From Carnobacterium funditum DSM 5970 (lineage in GTDB: Bacteria > Bacillota > Bacilli > Lactobacillales > Carnobacteriaceae), in contig NZ_JQLL01000001.1 of assembly GCF_000744185.1 (NCBI RefSeq), positions 806,001 through 870,000 of the forward strand: 64,000 nucleotides of DNA, in the 5' to 3' direction. The translations under genes were made by a program, and so were the position numbers. The notes under the pieces were generated by a model that made no database searches, was not told the origin of the DNA, and saw nothing but the letters and a program-made list of their open reading frames with translations. Below, in pieces: positions 1-9,408 of this stretch (the stretch's first letter is position 1; the number at the start of each line of letters is the position of its first letter).

Positions 1-1685
1 AACATGTTCGAAATGCCCACCAAAAAGGTGATATTCATTATCATGATTTAGATTATCACCCTTACTCTCCTATGACAAACTGCTGTTTAATTGATTTTAA
101 GCATATGTTATCCGAAGGATTTAAAATTGGTAATGCTGAAGTCGAAAGTCCAAAATCTATTCAAACAGCAGCTGCTCAAATGGCTCAAATAATAGCCAAT
201 GTTGCTTCTAGTCAGTATGGTGGGTGCAGTGCTGATCGAATTGATGAAGTTCTAGCTCCTTATGCAAAACTCAATTTTAAAAAACACTTAACTGAATCCA
301 TTAAATGGATTGATCATTCTGAAAAAAGAGAAAAATATGCTCTTCAAGCAACAAAAAAAGATATTTATGATGCTATGCAAAGCCTAGAATATGAAATCAA
401 TACTCTTTTCTCTTCTCAAGGACAGACGCCTTTTACTACTCTGGGATTTGGTTTAGGAACAGACTGGTACGCTAAAGAAATTCAACAAGCCATTCTTTCT
501 GTTCGGATAAAAGGACTTGGTAAAGAAAAAAGAACAGCTATTTTCCCTAAATTAGTTTTCACATTAAAAAAGGGTATCAATCTTAATGAATCAGATCCTA
601 ATTATAGTATTAAACAACTTGCAGTTGCCTGTGCGACCCAAAGAATGTACCCGGATGTTTTGATGTACGATAAGCTTAAAGAAATAACTGGAAGTTTTAA
701 AGCACCTATGGGATGCCGCTCATTTTTACAAGGTTGGCAAGATGAGAATGGAACAGAAGTCAATTCTGGTCGAATGAACTTAGGTGTCGTTACATTGAAT
801 CTACCGCGTATTGCTCTTGAATCAAATAATAATATGGATAAATTTTGGACAATTTTAGAAGAACGATTATCTATCTGTAAAGATGCCCTTATTTATAGAA
901 TCAATCGAACCAAAGAAGCTCTTCCAAGTAGTGCCCCTATCCTTTATCAATATGGTGCTTTTGGTAAGAGATTAGATAAAGATGAATCCGTGAATGAAGT
1001 ATTCAAAAATAGACGTGCAACGATATCTCTTGGATACATTGGCCTTTATGAAGTGGCTACTGTATTTTATGGTGCCGAATGGGAAGATATTCCTTTAGCT
1101 AAAGAATTCACTTTGACTGTCTTAAAACAACTAAAAGAACATGCAGATATATGGGGTAACCTCTATGGTTATCACTTCAGTGTTTATTCTACCCCTAGTG
1201 AAAGTTTAACCGATCGTTTTTGCCGGTTAGATACAGAAAAATTCGGTGTTATTCCTGATATTACTGAGAAAGAATATTATACTAATAGTTTTCATTTTGA
1301 TGTTAGAAAAAAACCAACTCCATTTGAAAAACTAGACTTCGAAAAAGATTACGCTAAATTAACAAGTGGTGGATTTATTCATTATTGCGAATATCCTAAT
1401 ATGCGTCAAAATCCTAAAGCTTTAGAAGCTGTATGGGATTACGCATATGATAGAATAGGCTACCTCGGAACAAATACACCTATTGATCATTGCTACCAGT
1501 GTGGTTTTACCGGTGATTTCGATCCAACTGAAAAAGGCTTTAAGTGCCCTGAGTGCAATAATTGCAACCCTAAAACATGTGATGTAGTAAAGCGAACTTG
1601 TGGTTATCTAGGTAATCCGCAAGCAAGACCAATGGTTCAGGGTCGACACAAAGAAATCACTTCTCGTGTTAAACATATTAACTAA
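1..1685 (+). CDS. nrdD: Anaerobic ribonucleoside-triphosphate reductase, 3' part
   Basis: Class III glycyl-radical enzyme that reduces NTPs to dNTPs without oxygen. The gene enters from the left edge: the frame is open from base 3, so the first ATG in the window (72) is not the true start; about 561 residues of a normal 700-plus are present. Visible hallmarks are the NCCLID segment, the MGCRSFLQGW active-site cysteine segment, two C-terminal CxxC pairs that bind zinc, and the glycyl-radical loop TCGYLGN with its glycine codon at 1602-1604. nrdG follows after 29 bases, as expected for an nrdDG operon. Identity is certain; only the 5' end is missing. Confidence 0.97.
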   Translation, partial: HVRNAHQKGDIHYHDLDYHPYSPMTNCCLIDFKHMLSEGFKIGNAEVESPKSIQTAAAQMAQIIANVASSQYGGCSADRIDEVLAPYAKLNFKKHLTESIKWIDHSEKREKYALQATKKDIYDAMQSLEYEINTLFSSQGQTPFTTLGFGLGTDWYAKEIQQAILSVRIKGLGKEKRTAIFPKLVFTLKKGINLNESDPNYSIKQLAVACATQRMYPDVLMYDKLKEITGSFKAPMGCRSFLQGWQDENGTEVNSGRMNLGVVTLNLPRIALESNNNMDKFWTILEERLSICKDALIYRINRTKEALPSSAPILYQYGAFGKRLDKDESVNEVFKNRRATISLGYIGLYEVATVFYGAEWEDIPLAKEFTLTVLKQLKEHADIWGNLYGYHFSVYSTPSESLTDRFCRLDTEKFGVIPDITEKEYYTNSFHFDVRKKPTPFEKLDFEKDYAKLTSGGFIHYCEYPNMRQNPKALEAVWDYAYDRIGYLGTNTPIDHCYQCGFTGDFDPTEKGFKCPECNNCNPKTCDVVKRTCGYLGNPQARPMVQGRHKEITSRVKHIN

Positions 1686-1714
1686 TTACACAATCAATCT
1701 GGAGGAACAATAAA

Positions 1715-2278
1715 ATGAGAAATCCAAAGCCAAAAGAATGGTTATCAAAAGACTATAGTAAAATGAAAGTTGCTGATTATAAACCCTTTATTTTTGTTGA
1801 TGGTGAAGGTGTTCGTTGCAGTTTATATGTAAGTGGTTGTTTATTTGCATGTAAAGGATGTTACAATAAAATTGCACAAAATTTTGATTATGGTTATTAT
1901 TACACTAAAGAATTAGAATATAAAATTTTAGAGGATCTAAATCAACCATATGTACAAGGTCTCACTCTTCTTGGTGGAGAACCTTTTTTGAATACAGAAA
2001 TTGTTAATCCTTTATCAAAACGGATAAAAAAAGAATTTGGGAAGTCCAAAGACATTTGGGCTTGGACTGGTTATACGTGGGAAGAATTGATGCTAGAATC
2101 AGAAGACAAGCTTGAACTGCTTTCTTACATGGATGTTCTAATTGATGGTCGTTTTGAAATAAATAAACGTGATTTAACTCTTCAGTTCAGAGGTAGTTCA
2201 AATCAAAGGATTATCGATGTTCAAAAATCTTTAGATTCTAAAACCGTCATCTTATGGACTAGTGAGATAACCATTTAA
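1715..2278 (+). CDS. nrdG: Anaerobic ribonucleotide reductase activating protein
   Basis: Radical-SAM activase that uses a [4Fe-4S] cluster and S-adenosylmethionine to put the glycyl radical on NrdD. The cluster motif CxxxCxxC is at Cys42, Cys46 and Cys49, and a TLLGGEPF segment provides the SAM-binding GGE motif. At 187 residues it is slightly longer than the usual 150-170, which is common in lactobacillales. GGAGG lies 9 bases before the ATG. It follows nrdD and is presumably co-transcribed. No strong hairpin follows its stop; the next gene has its own promoter. Confidence 0.96.
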   Translation: MRNPKPKEWLSKDYSKMKVADYKPFIFVDGEGVRCSLYVSGCLFACKGCYNKIAQNFDYGYYYTKELEYKILEDLNQPYVQGLTLLGGEPFLNTEIVNPLSKRIKKEFGKSKDIWAWTGYTWEELMLESEDKLELLSYMDVLIDGRFEINKRDLTLQFRGSSNQRIIDVQKSLDSKTVILWTSEITI

Positions 2279-2318
2279 ATTAAATATTTCAAAAAAATTG
2301 TAGCTCAATGTATATCAC

Positions 2319-2347
2319 TTGAATTGTGAACACGATGTGTCTATAAT
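2319..2347 (+). promoter_or_regulatory. SigA-type promoter of the GlsB-like gene
   Basis: TTGAAT (2319-2324), a 17-base spacer and TATAAT (2342-2347). Downstream, the untranslated leader contains a TAATAG unit repeated three times (about 2346-2366) before an AAAGGAGG ribosome site and the ATG at 2401. Confidence 0.8.
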
Positions 2348-2400
2348 AGTAATAGTAATAGTAATATTACTTATTTATTTAGTAAAAGGAGGAAATTATA

Positions 2401-2649
2401 ATGGGATTTATTTGGTCACTTATCGTAGGCGGTATTTTAGGAGCCATAGCAGGAATGATTTTAGGTAAAGACGTACCAGGAGGTATCATTGGTAACATTA
2501 TTGTAGGATTTATCGGTTCATGGATTGGTTCTTCATTATTTGGTAGCTTTGGACCTGTCATTGGTGGATTTGCTATTATACCTGCATTAATTGGTGCTGT
2601 AGCTCTAATCTTCATCTTTTCACTTATCATGGGAAGACGTAAAGGTTAA
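2401..2649 (+). CDS. GlsB/YeaQ/YmgE family small membrane protein
   Basis: An 82-residue, glycine-rich, very hydrophobic protein with three predicted membrane helices and a short basic C-terminus. The N-terminal pattern GGILGAIAGMILG and the later GGIIGNIIVGFIGSWIG match the transglycosylase-associated/GlsB family, linked to general and alkaline stress in Gram-positives; the molecular function is not established. It is monocistronic, with a consensus promoter at 2319-2347, a strong AAAGGAGG site and a terminator right after it. An antisense frame over the same bases is a shadow. Confidence 0.88.
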   Translation: MGFIWSLIVGGILGAIAGMILGKDVPGGIIGNIIVGFIGSWIGSSLFGSFGPVIGGFAIIPALIGAVALIFIFSLIMGRRKG

Positions 2650-2667
2650 TTGTGTTTTATGATTTAA

Positions 2668-2712
2668 TAAAAACTCTTTGAGAAAATTTCTCAAAGAGTT
2701 TTTATTTTTAAT
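2668..2712 (+). terminator. Rho-independent terminator
   Basis: Near-perfect inverted repeat built on AACTCTTTGAGAAA and its complement, followed by TTTTTATTTTTAATTTTT, about 20 bases after the GlsB-like gene. Confidence 0.88.
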
Positions 2713-2739
2713 TTTTGATACAAAAAAAGGGGAGTTATT

Positions 2740-3189
2740 ATGTCATTAGAGCAATACTCGGTTATTATAAATGCTCCACTTAAAAAATCCATAAAAATAA
2801 TAAATGATCCTAATTTTTGGTTACCTTTTTTACCAGGATTTAATCAACTTACGTCTGTTTCTGATTGTACTTATTTGGTAGACCTCTTTTTATCCTTAGG
2901 GTCAGTCGCACGCAAAACATTATTAACCTTTCATTTTGAAACGAAAACGAAAACAAAAACTAACAACGTTCACTTTACTTTTTCTTCAACAAATAAACAC
3001 ATATCAGGTCTTGGCGAACTAAGTATTTATCAGTATTCTAAAAACAAAATACAATTAAAAGTTTCCTTAGACCTTCGCTTGAAAGGAAGAAAGAGTTTGC
3101 TTTTTACTCCGCTCTTACCTTCTGTGAAAAAAACGTGGGCCAAAAATATTTTAAATGAAGTGAAAAACTCCTTAGAAAGTGAACAATAA
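2740..3189 (+). CDS. SRPBCC (START/CoxG-like) fold protein, function unknown
   Basis: A 149-residue soluble protein. The start (YSVIINAPLKKSIKIINDPNFWLPFLPG) has the layout of SRPBCC proteins: a beta strand, then an APxxxxxxxxNDPxxWxxxxPG helix-loop. The central run KTKTKTK comes from a short ACGAAA-type DNA repeat at about 2940-2960. SRPBCC proteins bind hydrophobic ligands, but nothing here identifies one. A GGGGAG site lies 8 bases before the ATG, and the gene ends in a strong terminator shared with the convergent ileS. The family call is from pattern only. Confidence 0.6.
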   Translation: MSLEQYSVIINAPLKKSIKIINDPNFWLPFLPGFNQLTSVSDCTYLVDLFLSLGSVARKTLLTFHFETKTKTKTNNVHFTFSSTNKHISGLGELSIYQYSKNKIQLKVSLDLRLKGRKSLLFTPLLPSVKKTWAKNILNEVKNSLESEQ

Positions 3190-3256
3190 AAAAACTCCTT
3201 GCAAAGTAATTTAGAAAGAAAAGAAATTTCTGCTAATTACCTACAAGGAGTTTTTA
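3190..3256. terminator. Terminator between convergent genes
   Basis: Long hairpin whose outer arms are AAAAAACTCCTTG (3190-3202) and CAAGGAGTTTTT (3244-3255), extended inward by GTAATT/AATTAC and AGAAA/TTTCT. A-tract on one side and T-tract on the other suit termination in both directions. Confidence 0.88.
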
Positions 3257-3285
3257 TGTCTCTTTTTTTAATGAGTCACCTTACT

Positions 3286-6066
3286 TTATTGCTCTGGTAC
3301 TAAAGCCTCTGGAAAATTTTCTAATACAATTCCTGCACACCGTTCGCAAAGAGTCGGAGCTGTAGCATTTGTTCCTACATCTTCTTTAATCGCACGACAT
3401 CTTTCACAAGTCTCACCGTGGGCATGTTCTACTAGGATAGCTAAAGAATCAAATTGTAAGGCTGTTTCTGGTGCATCCTTTTTATCTCCTACAATTTGTA
3501 AGTCTGATACAATCAATAATTGTTCAATATTGCTATTTAATGATGTAAATAAATCTCTTGTAGGTGCAGTAGGATAAATAGTTAGCTTCGCTTCAAATGA
3601 TTTACCAATCTTTTTATCATTACGCGCCTCTTCTAATGCTTTTTGAACATCTTGACGAATAGCCATAAATGCATTCCACATATCCATTAATTCTGCTTCA
3701 TTTTCATAAGATTTAACTTGTGGCATTTCAGCTAGTTGAACAAAATCTTCTTTTTCATCCAATAAGCTCCATATTTCTTCTGCTGTATGAGGTAAAATTG
3801 GCGTTAATAATTTAGTCAATTTAACAAGCACTTCGTTGAATACAGTTTGCATCGCTCTACGCTCGTATGAATTTTCTGATTCAATATAAACAACATCTTT
3901 TGCAAAATCTAAATAAAACTGAGATAGATCAACTGTGCAGAAATTATTAATTAATTGATAAATAGCTGGAAATTCATATTTTTCGAAGTTCATTTCCACT
4001 TTTTCAACAAGCTGATTTAAACGGACCATCATATACTTATCAACTGAACGTAAGTCATGGAATTCAATAGCATGATTCTCAGCTTTAAAATCAGATGTAT
4101 TCGCTAATAAAAAACGCATGGTGTTGCGAATTTTACGATATACTTCTGAAACCTGTTTTAAAATCTCGTCACTTACACGTACATCTGCTTGAGAATCAAC
4201 ACTAGCAACCCAAAGACGAATAATATCAGCACCCATTTGTTTGGTTACTTTGTCAGGAGACATCGTATTACCAAGTGATTTACTCATTTTACGTCCTTCA
4301 CCATCTAATACCATTCCTTGAGACAGTACCGTTTTATAAGGTGCTACACCATTAATAGCGATACTTGTTGTAATACTAGAGTTAAACCAACCGCGATACT
4401 GATCAGATCCTTCTAGATACATATCTGCTGGGAATGATAAATTAGCTCTTTCTTTTAAGACTGCTTCATGAGAAGATCCGGAATCAAACCAAACATCCAT
4501 GATATCTTTTTCTTTGGTAAAGATATTATTAGGACTAGACGGATGTGTAAATCCTGCTGGCAACAAATCAACGGCTGCTCGTTCAAACCAAACATTGGAA
4601 CCGAACTCCCCAAATAATTTTGCAACATGGTCTGTTGTTTCTGGTGTGATAATTGGTTCATTGTCTTCACCATAAAAAATAGGCAACGGTACACCCCACG
4701 CACGTTGACGAGAAATAACCCAATCGCCACGATCACGTACCATATTATATAGACGTTGCATACCCCATTGTTGTGTCCAATTCACCTTTTTAATAGCTTC
4801 CAAAATTTGTTCTCTAAAAAGATCTATAGAAGCGAACCATTGAGGTGTCGCACGGAAAATAACCGGTTTTTTTGTACGCCAATCATGAGGATAACTATGC
4901 ATAAAGAAGTCTAAACTGAGTAAAGAACCATTTTCTTTTAAGATATCGGTAATTAATTTGTTTCCCTTATCATAAAATACACCCTCTAAACCAGGAGCTT
5001 CATCTGTAAAGCATCCTCTATCATCAATTGGTGACAAGACGCCTAATTTATATTTCTGCCCAACAATGTAGTCATCATCCCCATGTCCAGGAGCCGTATG
5101 AACTAGTCCAGTACCAGCATCTAATGTAACGTGGTCTCCCAATATAACTAAAGATGTCCGATCATACATTGGATGTTGAACAGTCATATATTCCATATCT
5201 TTCCCTTTAAGTTCACTAATAATTTCTACGTCTTCCCAACCAATTTCTTGAGCAACCGTATCTAGTAATTCTTTTGCAAGAATATATTTTTTCCCATCTG
5301 CTAAGACCGTAACATACTCATAATCTGGGTGAACAGTAATCGCTAAGTTAGATGGAATAGTCCAAGGCGTGGTGGTCCAAATAATAAGCGATGTGGATTC
5401 ATCAACTAATCCCTTACCGTCAACAATTTTAAAAGCAATATAGATACTTGGAGATTTAACGTCTTTATACTCAATTTCTGCTTCTGCTAGTGCGGATTCA
5501 CTTGAAGGAGACCAATAAATTGGTTTTAATCCTTTGTAGATATACCCTTTTTCGGCCATTTTACCAAAAACACGAATTTGTGCTTCTTCATAATCAGGAT
5601 TCAACGTAACATAAGGATTATCCCATTCACCAGCAACACCTAAACGCTTAAAATCATCCCGTTGCTTATTAATTTGTTCCCAAGCATACTCTTCACATAG
5701 TTCACGAAACTTGGCAATAGACATTTCTTTACGCTTAACACCTTTATTGGTCAAAGCTTGTTCAATGGGCAACCCATGTGTATCCCATCCAGGTACATAA
5801 GGAGAACGAAAGCCCGTCATTGATTTGTATCGCACAATAATATCTTTGCTAATTTTATTCAATGCATGCCCGATATGGATATTTCCATTAGCATACGGAG
5901 GGCCATCATGTAAAATAAAAGCAGGTTTTTCTTTATTTAATTCTTGACGTTGACCATAAATGTCTTTATCTTCCCATTCTTTTTGCCATTCAATTTCACG
6001 TACTGGTAAATTCCCACGCATTGGAAAAGCTGTTTTCCCTAATTGTAATGTTTCCTTCATTTTCAT
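3286..6066 (-). CDS. ileS: Isoleucyl-tRNA synthetase
   Basis: Charges tRNA-Ile with isoleucine; class I synthetase of 926 residues, full bacterial length. HIGH is at residues 64-67 after DGPPYANGN; the KMSKS loop ([11 protein letters not shown]) is near residue 595; the CP1 editing domain lies between, with its WTTTPWT motif. The C-terminus has a zinc ribbon with CERC pairs. GGAGG lies 8 bases before the ATG. An isoleucine T-box leader precedes it, so expression should rise when uncharged tRNA-Ile accumulates. It stands last in the dcw-divIVA series, the usual place in lactobacillales and bacilli. Confidence 0.98.
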   Translation of the reverse strand: MKMKETLQLGKTAFPMRGNLPVREIEWQKEWEDKDIYGQRQELNKEKPAFILHDGPPYANGNIHIGHALNKISKDIIVRYKSMTGFRSPYVPGWDTHGLPIEQALTNKGVKRKEMSIAKFRELCEEYAWEQINKQRDDFKRLGVAGEWDNPYVTLNPDYEEAQIRVFGKMAEKGYIYKGLKPIYWSPSSESALAEAEIEYKDVKSPSIYIAFKIVDGKGLVDESTSLIIWTTTPWTIPSNLAITVHPDYEYVTVLADGKKYILAKELLDTVAQEIGWEDVEIISELKGKDMEYMTVQHPMYDRTSLVILGDHVTLDAGTGLVHTAPGHGDDDYIVGQKYKLGVLSPIDDRGCFTDEAPGLEGVFYDKGNKLITDILKENGSLLSLDFFMHSYPHDWRTKKPVIFRATPQWFASIDLFREQILEAIKKVNWTQQWGMQRLYNMVRDRGDWVISRQRAWGVPLPIFYGEDNEPIITPETTDHVAKLFGEFGSNVWFERAAVDLLPAGFTHPSSPNNIFTKEKDIMDVWFDSGSSHEAVLKERANLSFPADMYLEGSDQYRGWFNSSITTSIAINGVAPYKTVLSQGMVLDGEGRKMSKSLGNTMSPDKVTKQMGADIIRLWVASVDSQADVRVSDEILKQVSEVYRKIRNTMRFLLANTSDFKAENHAIEFHDLRSVDKYMMVRLNQLVEKVEMNFEKYEFPAIYQLINNFCTVDLSQFYLDFAKDVVYIESENSYERRAMQTVFNEVLVKLTKLLTPILPHTAEEIWSLLDEKEDFVQLAEMPQVKSYENEAELMDMWNAFMAIRQDVQKALEEARNDKKIGKSFEAKLTIYPTAPTRDLFTSLNSNIEQLLIVSDLQIVGDKKDAPETALQFDSLAILVEHAHGETCERCRAIKEDVGTNATAPTLCERCAGIVLENFPEALVPEQ

Positions 6067-6140
6067 TACTTATTCCTCCATTTTTATCGTTATAATTTTT
6101 TTATGGCATACTGTTTCCTACTTAAAAAACACAAATTTAG

Positions 6141-6376
6141 TGTACAAAAAAACACTTCACCCCTTAAAAGGGACGAAGTGACTTCGTGATACCACCCAAG
6201 TTCAGGAAATGAATGTTATTTTTATTCCTCTCAAGTAATTGGTAACGGTTATCAACCGGCTGATCTTACTAGCGTTTTCAAATCAGCACTCTTGGAAGAT
6301 CTTACAATAGAAGGTACTGTTAGACTTTCACCATATTCTAACTCGCTAATAAGTATTGTATTGCTTTCTATTCCAA
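6141..6376 (-). promoter_or_regulatory. T-box leader of ileS, isoleucine specifier
   Basis: Reading the minus strand, the leader holds GGGTGGTATCACG (the T-box core that pairs with the tRNA acceptor end), then a terminator hairpin with arms CACTTCGTCCC and GGGGTGAAGTG followed by seven T (about 6145-6180). In stem I, GGAA and TTCC and then TACAATA and TATTGTA pair around a loop containing ATC, an isoleucine codon at 6298-6300. A GGTGAAAG apical segment is also present. The leader begins almost at the divIVA stop codon, so its promoter must lie in the divIVA 3' end or transcription reads through. Confidence 0.93.
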
Positions 6377-6390
6377 TCATAGTTTTAAAT

Positions 6391-7020
6391 TTATGGTAAT
6401 TCTATTGCAGGCGTTATGCCTTCAGTATTTTGATTATCTTTATTTTTTGATTCATCTTCTTTAGTAGCTGATTCCATTTTCTCTTCATAACTTTCTTTTT
6501 GTTTCATTTCAGAAAGCAATTCTTTTAAAGTTGGTATTTCTAACGCTTCTTCTTGTGAAGGCTTTAAAATATCTTCCCATTCTTCATTTTTCACCATTTC
6601 TAATTGTGACTCCATCATTAATTGTAATCGTTGTTTAAAGATTCTACTTTGCTTTCTTAACTCATCAGTTTCAGTTGTAATTTTCTTTGCCTTGGCAACT
6701 GCTTCATCAAGTAAACGATCCGCATTTTTCCCTGCTTCTAAACCTATTAGTTCCGCTTCTTTTACTGCATTTTCTTTTAACCGATCAGCAGCATCTTGAG
6801 CAACAATAATAGATTTATTTAATGCATCTTGTAAATTATTATAATGCGTTACTTTTTCTTCAGAAAATTTTAGATTTTTTTCTAATTCACGATTTTCTTT
6901 TAGAACCATTTCATAATCTTTAATAATTTGATCCAAATAATCATTCACTTCATCTTGGTCATATCCACGCATCTTTACAGGGAACTCTTTATTATGTATA
7001 TCTAAAGGAGTTAACACCAT
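6391..7020 (-). CDS. divIVA: Cell division initiation protein DivIVA
   Basis: Coiled-coil protein that binds curved membrane at the septum and poles and recruits division or wall proteins. The conserved membrane-binding N-terminus is LTPLDIHNKEF followed by GYDQDEVNDYLD; two long charged helical stretches follow (about residues 30-70 and 75-150), then a disordered acidic/lysine-rich tail. At 209 residues it is a normal size. GGAGGTG lies 6 bases before the ATG. It ends the dcw-linked series, directly next to the ileS T-box. Confidence 0.95.
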   Translation of the reverse strand: MVLTPLDIHNKEFPVKMRGYDQDEVNDYLDQIIKDYEMVLKENRELEKNLKFSEEKVTHYNNLQDALNKSIIVAQDAADRLKENAVKEAELIGLEAGKNADRLLDEAVAKAKKITTETDELRKQSRIFKQRLQLMMESQLEMVKNEEWEDILKPSQEEALEIPTLKELLSEMKQKESYEEKMESATKEDESKNKDNQNTEGITPAIELP

Positions 7021-7097
7021 TTAAGACACCTCCATCATCTGATTTTTTTATCTTTGCTTCGACGTTTAATGATTCATTACTAGAATACCTAATTAGT

Positions 7098-7880
7098 TTA
7101 TTTATGCAAGATTCCAAATTTTATACGCCATTTATCTTTTTTTGTTTTACCTACTATTTCTTGGACTTGTAATCTGCCAAATCCTCGTATAGAAACAATA
7201 TCTAAGATTCCTAATTCAAAATCTGGTTGAGTTATTTCTGACCAATTTAATTTAATTTTTCCGGACTCAATCATTTGTTTTGAACGTTGTCTAGAAATAT
7301 TAAACAGACTAGCTATAATTGTATCTAGACGCATAGAAGACACTGTCTCTTGCACTATTGTCCAATTATCAATTGGTTTCAAAATATCTAAATAAGTTTT
7401 TTTTATTAATCTAATGGAGACATTTCCTATTTTTTCAACTTGATTTTGAACAAATGGCTTCATACTCTCTCCAATAAAAAACTGCCATCGTTCTCCATCA
7501 GAAATGATGTCTCCAAAATAATCTCTTTTTAAACCTGTTGAAAGCAATGTACCAAGGATTTTTCCATGCGATAATTTTGTGAATTTGATTGGATAACGTA
7601 TTTCAAAAAGAGCTACTTCGAAATCATCTTGTGTCGGTATAAAATATTCTGGACAAATATAAATCCTATTTCTTTCAGCAGCTTGATAACCGCCGAAAGA
7701 ATAGATTTTTATGCCACTTCTTTTCCCTACAATTGTTTCAATTATATAAGCCTGTCTTGGATCTAAAAAATTTGTTAAATAAGGCGTATATTGATCTTCA
7801 CATTCTCTAATCCAATCGGTAACTTGATCGATAAAAGGACGTTCTTCTTTCCTGAAATGTTGATAAACATTTTCTATCAT
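7098..7880 (-). CDS. ylmH: RNA-binding protein YlmH (S4 domain)
   Basis: About 260 residues. The C-terminal S4 RNA-binding domain shows the pattern MRLDTIIASLFNISRQRSKQMIESGKIKLNW; the N-terminal part is the usual YlmH domain (YRKEE-like start, YIICPEYF segment). Family members associate with ribosomes or RNA and in Bacillus are linked to ribosome rescue; in streptococci the gene is next to divIVA and affects septation. The ATG at 7880 is preceded by AGGAGG at 7 bases; a TTG one codon earlier is less likely. Between yggT and divIVA as in related genomes. Confidence 0.93.
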   Translation of the reverse strand: MIENVYQHFRKEERPFIDQVTDWIRECEDQYTPYLTNFLDPRQAYIIETIVGKRSGIKIYSFGGYQAAERNRIYICPEYFIPTQDDFEVALFEIRYPIKFTKLSHGKILGTLLSTGLKRDYFGDIISDGERWQFFIGESMKPFVQNQVEKIGNVSIRLIKKTYLDILKPIDNWTIVQETVSSMRLDTIIASLFNISRQRSKQMIESGKIKLNWSEITQPDFELGILDIVSIRGFGRLQVQEIVGKTKKDKWRIKFGILHK

Positions 7881-7896
7881 CAAAATACCTCCTTGG

Positions 7897-8187
7897 TCAG
7901 AAGCTTAGAATTAATCTTACAATTATTTGATAAAATGAAAACAATCCTCTTTGTGCTAAGTTTAAAACGACTATCGCTACTATTCCAGAAACACTAATCA
8001 TACCTATTGGTGGGATGAAACGTCTAAAAAAACCTAGATAGGGCTCACAAACTCGCACCAAAATTTGACCAATTTTTGATTGATAAGCTCCTGGAAACCA
8101 AGACATTAGTATATAAATAATGATAAGGGTCGAATAAGCTTGAATCAATCTCGACAAAATAAGGTAAATTAAATATAATATATCCAT
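7897..8187 (-). CDS. yggT: YggT/YlmG family membrane protein
   Basis: A 96-residue protein with two hydrophobic helices (about residues 5-30 and 65-90) around a conserved SWFPGAYQSKIGQILVRVCEPYLGFFRRFIPP loop, the family signature. YggT/YlmG proteins sit next to sepF and divIVA in most Firmicutes and are thought to help membrane or septum organisation; no biochemical activity is established. The gene lies 23 bases after sepF with GGAG upstream, in the same transcription unit. Confidence 0.93.
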   Translation of the reverse strand: MDILYLIYLILSRLIQAYSTLIIIYILMSWFPGAYQSKIGQILVRVCEPYLGFFRRFIPPIGMISVSGIVAIVVLNLAQRGLFSFYQIIVRLILSF

Positions 8188-8210
8188 AACGTTTAGCGTA
8201 CTCCTCTTTT

Positions 8211-8684
8211 CTAATATAATTCTTTTTCACGCATAATATCAGTTAACGTACCGTCAATACTCACATTCTCAGGAGTACATAAGAATATCTCATCACCAAT
8301 GCGCTGAATATCCCCACCTAATGCGTAGACAGTTCCTGTTAAAAAATCTACAATTCTTTTCGCTTGTTCTTCATCCATCCGAACAAAGTTCAGCACAACT
8401 GACTGATCTTCCAACAAAATATCAGCTATCCCTTGTACTTCTGAGTATACTCGAGGTTCAAGAATAGTGATTTTAGCTTGTTTTGATGTGGGCTGCTGAT
8501 TAAATGGCACCACTTTATTATTTATTTTCTCTCGCTTAGTGTTGATAATAGGAACTGTTTGATTAACATTCTTCCTATTTTCCCCACCTTTAGAAAAGGA
8601 GGGAGATTCTTGAGTAGGTGTTGGATCAAACTCGTCTTCTCCATCTAGTTCAAAAAAACGATTAAATCTATTCTTCATTCCCAT
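8211..8684 (-). CDS. sepF: Cell division protein SepF
   Basis: Membrane anchor and bundler for FtsZ. The N-terminus MGMKNRFNRFFELDGEDE is the amphipathic membrane-binding helix plus acidic stretch; a disordered linker follows; the globular SepF domain (from about residue 72, ILEPRVYSEVQGIADILLEDQSVVLNF) ends with a typical LCTPENVSIDG segment. At 157 residues it has the normal length. GGGGG lies 6 bases before the ATG. It sits between yggS and yggT. Confidence 0.96.
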   Translation of the reverse strand: MGMKNRFNRFFELDGEDEFDPTPTQESPSFSKGGENRKNVNQTVPIINTKREKINNKVVPFNQQPTSKQAKITILEPRVYSEVQGIADILLEDQSVVLNFVRMDEEQAKRIVDFLTGTVYALGGDIQRIGDEIFLCTPENVSIDGTLTDIMREKELY

Positions 8685-8722
8685 TTTAATCCCCCTTAAT
8701 GAATAAATGGCGGTAACACGAT

Positions 8723-9403
8723 TTAATTACTCTTGAAAAATGAGGAACCTATTCGAATATAAGTCGCCCCTTCTTCAATAGCAATTTGGTAGTCTCCACT
8801 CATACCCATACTGAGTTCTGTACATGGAGCGTAAGGCAATTTTTTTTTTGCTATCTGTTCCTGACAGATTTTCAATCTTGAAAAAACGGATCGAATAACC
8901 GTTTCATCCCCTAACAATGGAGCCATCGTCATTAAACCGATTATTTTAATTTTAGGATAATCAGCTAATTGTGTAATGAATTCTTCTAATTTATCAGGAT
9001 GTATCCCACTTTTAGAATTTTCTCCACTAATGTTGACTTGTACAAAACAAGCTATACTATTTTCTGCTCTTTTTTCAATTTCTTTTGCTAAGGATAAGCG
9101 GTCCAGAGAATGTAAAAAATCAATACGATTAATAATCTCTTTTACTTTTCTCGTTTGTAAATTCCCAATAAAATGCCAAGTTATATTTTGGTTATTCAAT
9201 TCATTTTGCTTTTCAAGTAATCCTTCAGGTCGATTCTCCGCTAAATGATTAAATCCTTCTTGAATAATCTCTTTTGTTAGTTGAATTGGACTATTTTTAA
9301 TTACTGCAACAACTTGAACAGTAGAACTTTTCCGTTCTCCTTTTTTCAAAGCTTGATTAAATTTTCCTTCAAACTGAGAAACATTTTCTTTTATATTAAT
9401 CAT
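8723..9403 (-). CDS. yggS: PLP homeostasis protein, YggS/PROSC family
   Basis: Binds pyridoxal 5'-phosphate and buffers its free pool; no enzymatic activity is known in the family. The 226-residue TIM-barrel chain has the expected motifs: AENRPEGLLEK, WHFIGNLQTRK, FVQVNISGENSKSG and LSMGMSGDYQIAIEEGATYIRIGSSFF. The PLP lysine is Lys36 in VVAVIKN, where the family more often has AVSKT. The gene begins 5 bases after the ftsZ stop, which suggests translational coupling; its own ribosome site is weak. Confidence 0.94.
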   Translation of the reverse strand: MINIKENVSQFEGKFNQALKKGERKSSTVQVVAVIKNSPIQLTKEIIQEGFNHLAENRPEGLLEKQNELNNQNITWHFIGNLQTRKVKEIINRIDFLHSLDRLSLAKEIEKRAENSIACFVQVNISGENSKSGIHPDKLEEFITQLADYPKIKIIGLMTMAPLLGDETVIRSVFSRLKICQEQIAKKKLPYAPCTELSMGMSGDYQIAIEEGATYIRIGSSFFKSN

Positions 9404-9408
9404 CTAAT

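Noticed and set aside
2379-2630. An 83-codon minus-strand frame over the GlsB-like gene
   Set aside because: Proline/isoleucine-rich complement of glycine-rich coding sequence, without a ribosome site.
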